From a bacterium (lineage in GTDB: Bacteria > Cyanobacteriota > Vampirovibrionia > Gastranaerophilales > Gastranaerophilaceae), in assembly GCA_017995595.1 (NCBI GenBank), contig JAGOIO010000106.1, forward strand, positions 1 through 5,428: a stretch of 5,428 nucleotides of DNA. Reading direction: 5' to 3'. Positions 4,446 to 5,428 of this stretch are shown one piece after another. A program made the position numbers and the translations under genes. Below the pieces are notes generated by a model, which saw nothing but the letters and a program-made list of their open reading frames with translations, ran no database searches and had not been told where the DNA came from. Positions within the stretch are counted from its first letter, which is position 1. The number at the start of each line of letters is the position of its first letter.

Positions 4446-5428
4446 TTGGCCGAACAATTTATAATAAAAGGCGGAAATACATTAAAGGGCGAAGTCTCAG
4501 TTGGCGGAGCAAAGAATGCTGTATTGAAGCTTATGGCAGCAGCCGTTTTAGCAAAGGGTGCTACAAAGATATATAATGTTCCTGCATTGACCGATGTAAA
4601 TATTATGCTTAGCGTAATTGAAGGTTTGGGAACAAAAATAGATTATGACAAAAAAGAAAAATCTGTTGTAATTGATGCTTCAAATTTATCTTCAATTACA
4701 GCAAAATATGAATTAGTAAGTAAAATGAGAGCTTCATTTATTATTCTTGGAGCTTTAATTTCCAGATGTAATGAGGCTATTGTCGCTCTTCCCGGTGGTT
4801 GTGCCATTGGTGAAAGAAGAGTCGATTTCCACATAAAAGGTTTGGAAGCTTTGGGTGCTACTATAAAAATCGAAAACGGTTATGTTCATGCTAAGGCAAA
4901 AAAACTTGTAGGTGCTGATATTTATCTTGATATCCCGTCAGTTGGTGCTACTGAAAACTTGATGTTGGCTGCAATTTCTGCTGAGGGTGCAACAAGAATT
5001 CAAAATGCAGCCCAAGAACCTGAAATAATTGATTTAGCTAATTTCTTAAATACTATGGGTGCTGATGTTTCTGGTGCAGGTACTTCTGAAATCGTTATTA
5101 ACGGTGTTCCAAATGAGTCGCTTCACCCGATTGAATATACTACTATTCCTGATAGAATTGAAGCCGGTACTTATATGGCAGCTGTTGTTGCAACTCATGG
5201 TAAGGCTATTATCAGAAATGTTTTCCCTGGTCATTTGACTTTCTTTAACGATAAATTGTTAAAAATGGGTGCTAATATAAAATTAATTGAGCCAACGGCA
5301 TTAGAGGTTTCTTGTAAAGGAAGGTTGAATGCTATTAATTTTGTAACTCAACCGTACCCTGGTTTCCCTACTGATTTGCAGTCTATGGCTATGGCTTTAC
5401 TTACAACTGCTGACGGTGTTGGAATTAT
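4446..5428 (+). CDS. murA: UDP-N-acetylglucosamine 1-carboxyvinyltransferase, 3' end cut by window
   Basis: MurA transfers enolpyruvate from phosphoenolpyruvate to UDP-GlcNAc, the first committed step of peptidoglycan synthesis, in the cytoplasm. The visible 327 codons cover about three quarters of the usual 420 or so. Conserved points are GGAKNAVL (20-27) with the Lys-Asn pair at 23-24 that binds substrate, KMRASF (93-98) with Arg95, LPGGCAIG (115-122) with Cys119 equal to the catalytic Cys115 of E. coli and the target of fosfomycin, DIPSVGATENLMLAA (162-176), TIPDRIEAGTYM (233-244), and PYPGFPTDLQ (303-312) with Asp310 equal to the general-base Asp305. The Cys is present, not the Asp found in some naturally fosfomycin-resistant bacteria. 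The start is TTG at 4446, set by GGAGG and by the fit of MAEQFIIKGG to family N-termini. The frame is open to the window end, so the C-terminus is not seen. Confidence 0.96.
   Translation, partial: MAEQFIIKGGNTLKGEVSVGGAKNAVLKLMAAAVLAKGATKIYNVPALTDVNIMLSVIEGLGTKIDYDKKEKSVVIDASNLSSITAKYELVSKMRASFIILGALISRCNEAIVALPGGCAIGERRVDFHIKGLEALGATIKIENGYVHAKAKKLVGADIYLDIPSVGATENLMLAAISAEGATRIQNAAQEPEIIDLANFLNTMGADVSGAGTSEIVINGVPNESLHPIEYTTIPDRIEAGTYMAAVVATHGKAIIRNVFPGHLTFFNDKLLKMGANIKLIEPTALEVSCKGRLNAINFVTQPYPGFPTDLQSMAMALLTTADGVGI

Noticed and set aside
4179..4457. Minus-strand open frame of 92 codons across the HTH gene end and murA leader
   Set aside because: It runs through the intrinsic terminator and the murA promoter and has no recognisable domain.
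4643..5234. Minus-strand open frames inside murA
   Set aside because: They are shadows of the strongly conserved MurA reading frame.

Overview
The window is AT-rich bacterial DNA with short intergenic gaps, clear Shine-Dalgarno sites and standard codons (TGG for Trp). The core genes (peptidyl-tRNA hydrolase, clamp-loader delta', MurA) place it on a chromosome of a peptidoglycan-making bacterium. The AT-rich style would suit an uncultured gut lineage such as Gastranaerophilales (Vampirovibrionia) or a low-GC Firmicute. That is a guess from style, not something the sequence proves.

Layout. (1) Positions 9-573, plus strand: two tightly coupled 93-codon genes. The first is a small protein that could have a BrnT/DUF4258-like toxin fold. 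The second has a GGKRLGAGRK motif and a ribbon-helix-helix-like C-terminus, so the pair looks like a toxin-antitoxin module with the toxin first. (2) Positions 602-3503, minus strand: pth, then a 467-residue TPR protein of unknown role, then holB (delta'). The TPR gene and holB overlap as TAATG, so they are probably translationally coupled. The toxin-antitoxin-like pair and holB converge with only 28 bases between them. (3) Positions 3504-3656: a divergent promoter region with inverted repeats. (4) Positions 3657-4226, plus strand: an XRE-type helix-turn-helix protein whose second half looks like a degenerate second copy of the fold, followed by a strong intrinsic terminator. (5) Positions 4290-4445: a leader with a good sigma-70-type promoter inside an inverted-repeat arrangement. 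(6) Positions 4446-5428: murA, starting at TTG and cut by the window end.

The established functions are housekeeping: recycling of peptidyl-tRNA, loading of the replication clamp, and the first committed step of peptidoglycan synthesis. I see no clear new multi-gene system, CRISPR array, insertion sequence, tRNA or rRNA. The parts most worth a second look are the small coupled pair at the left edge, the unassigned TPR protein tied to holB, the double-HTH regulator with its symmetric upstream sites, and the symmetric elements around the murA promoter.
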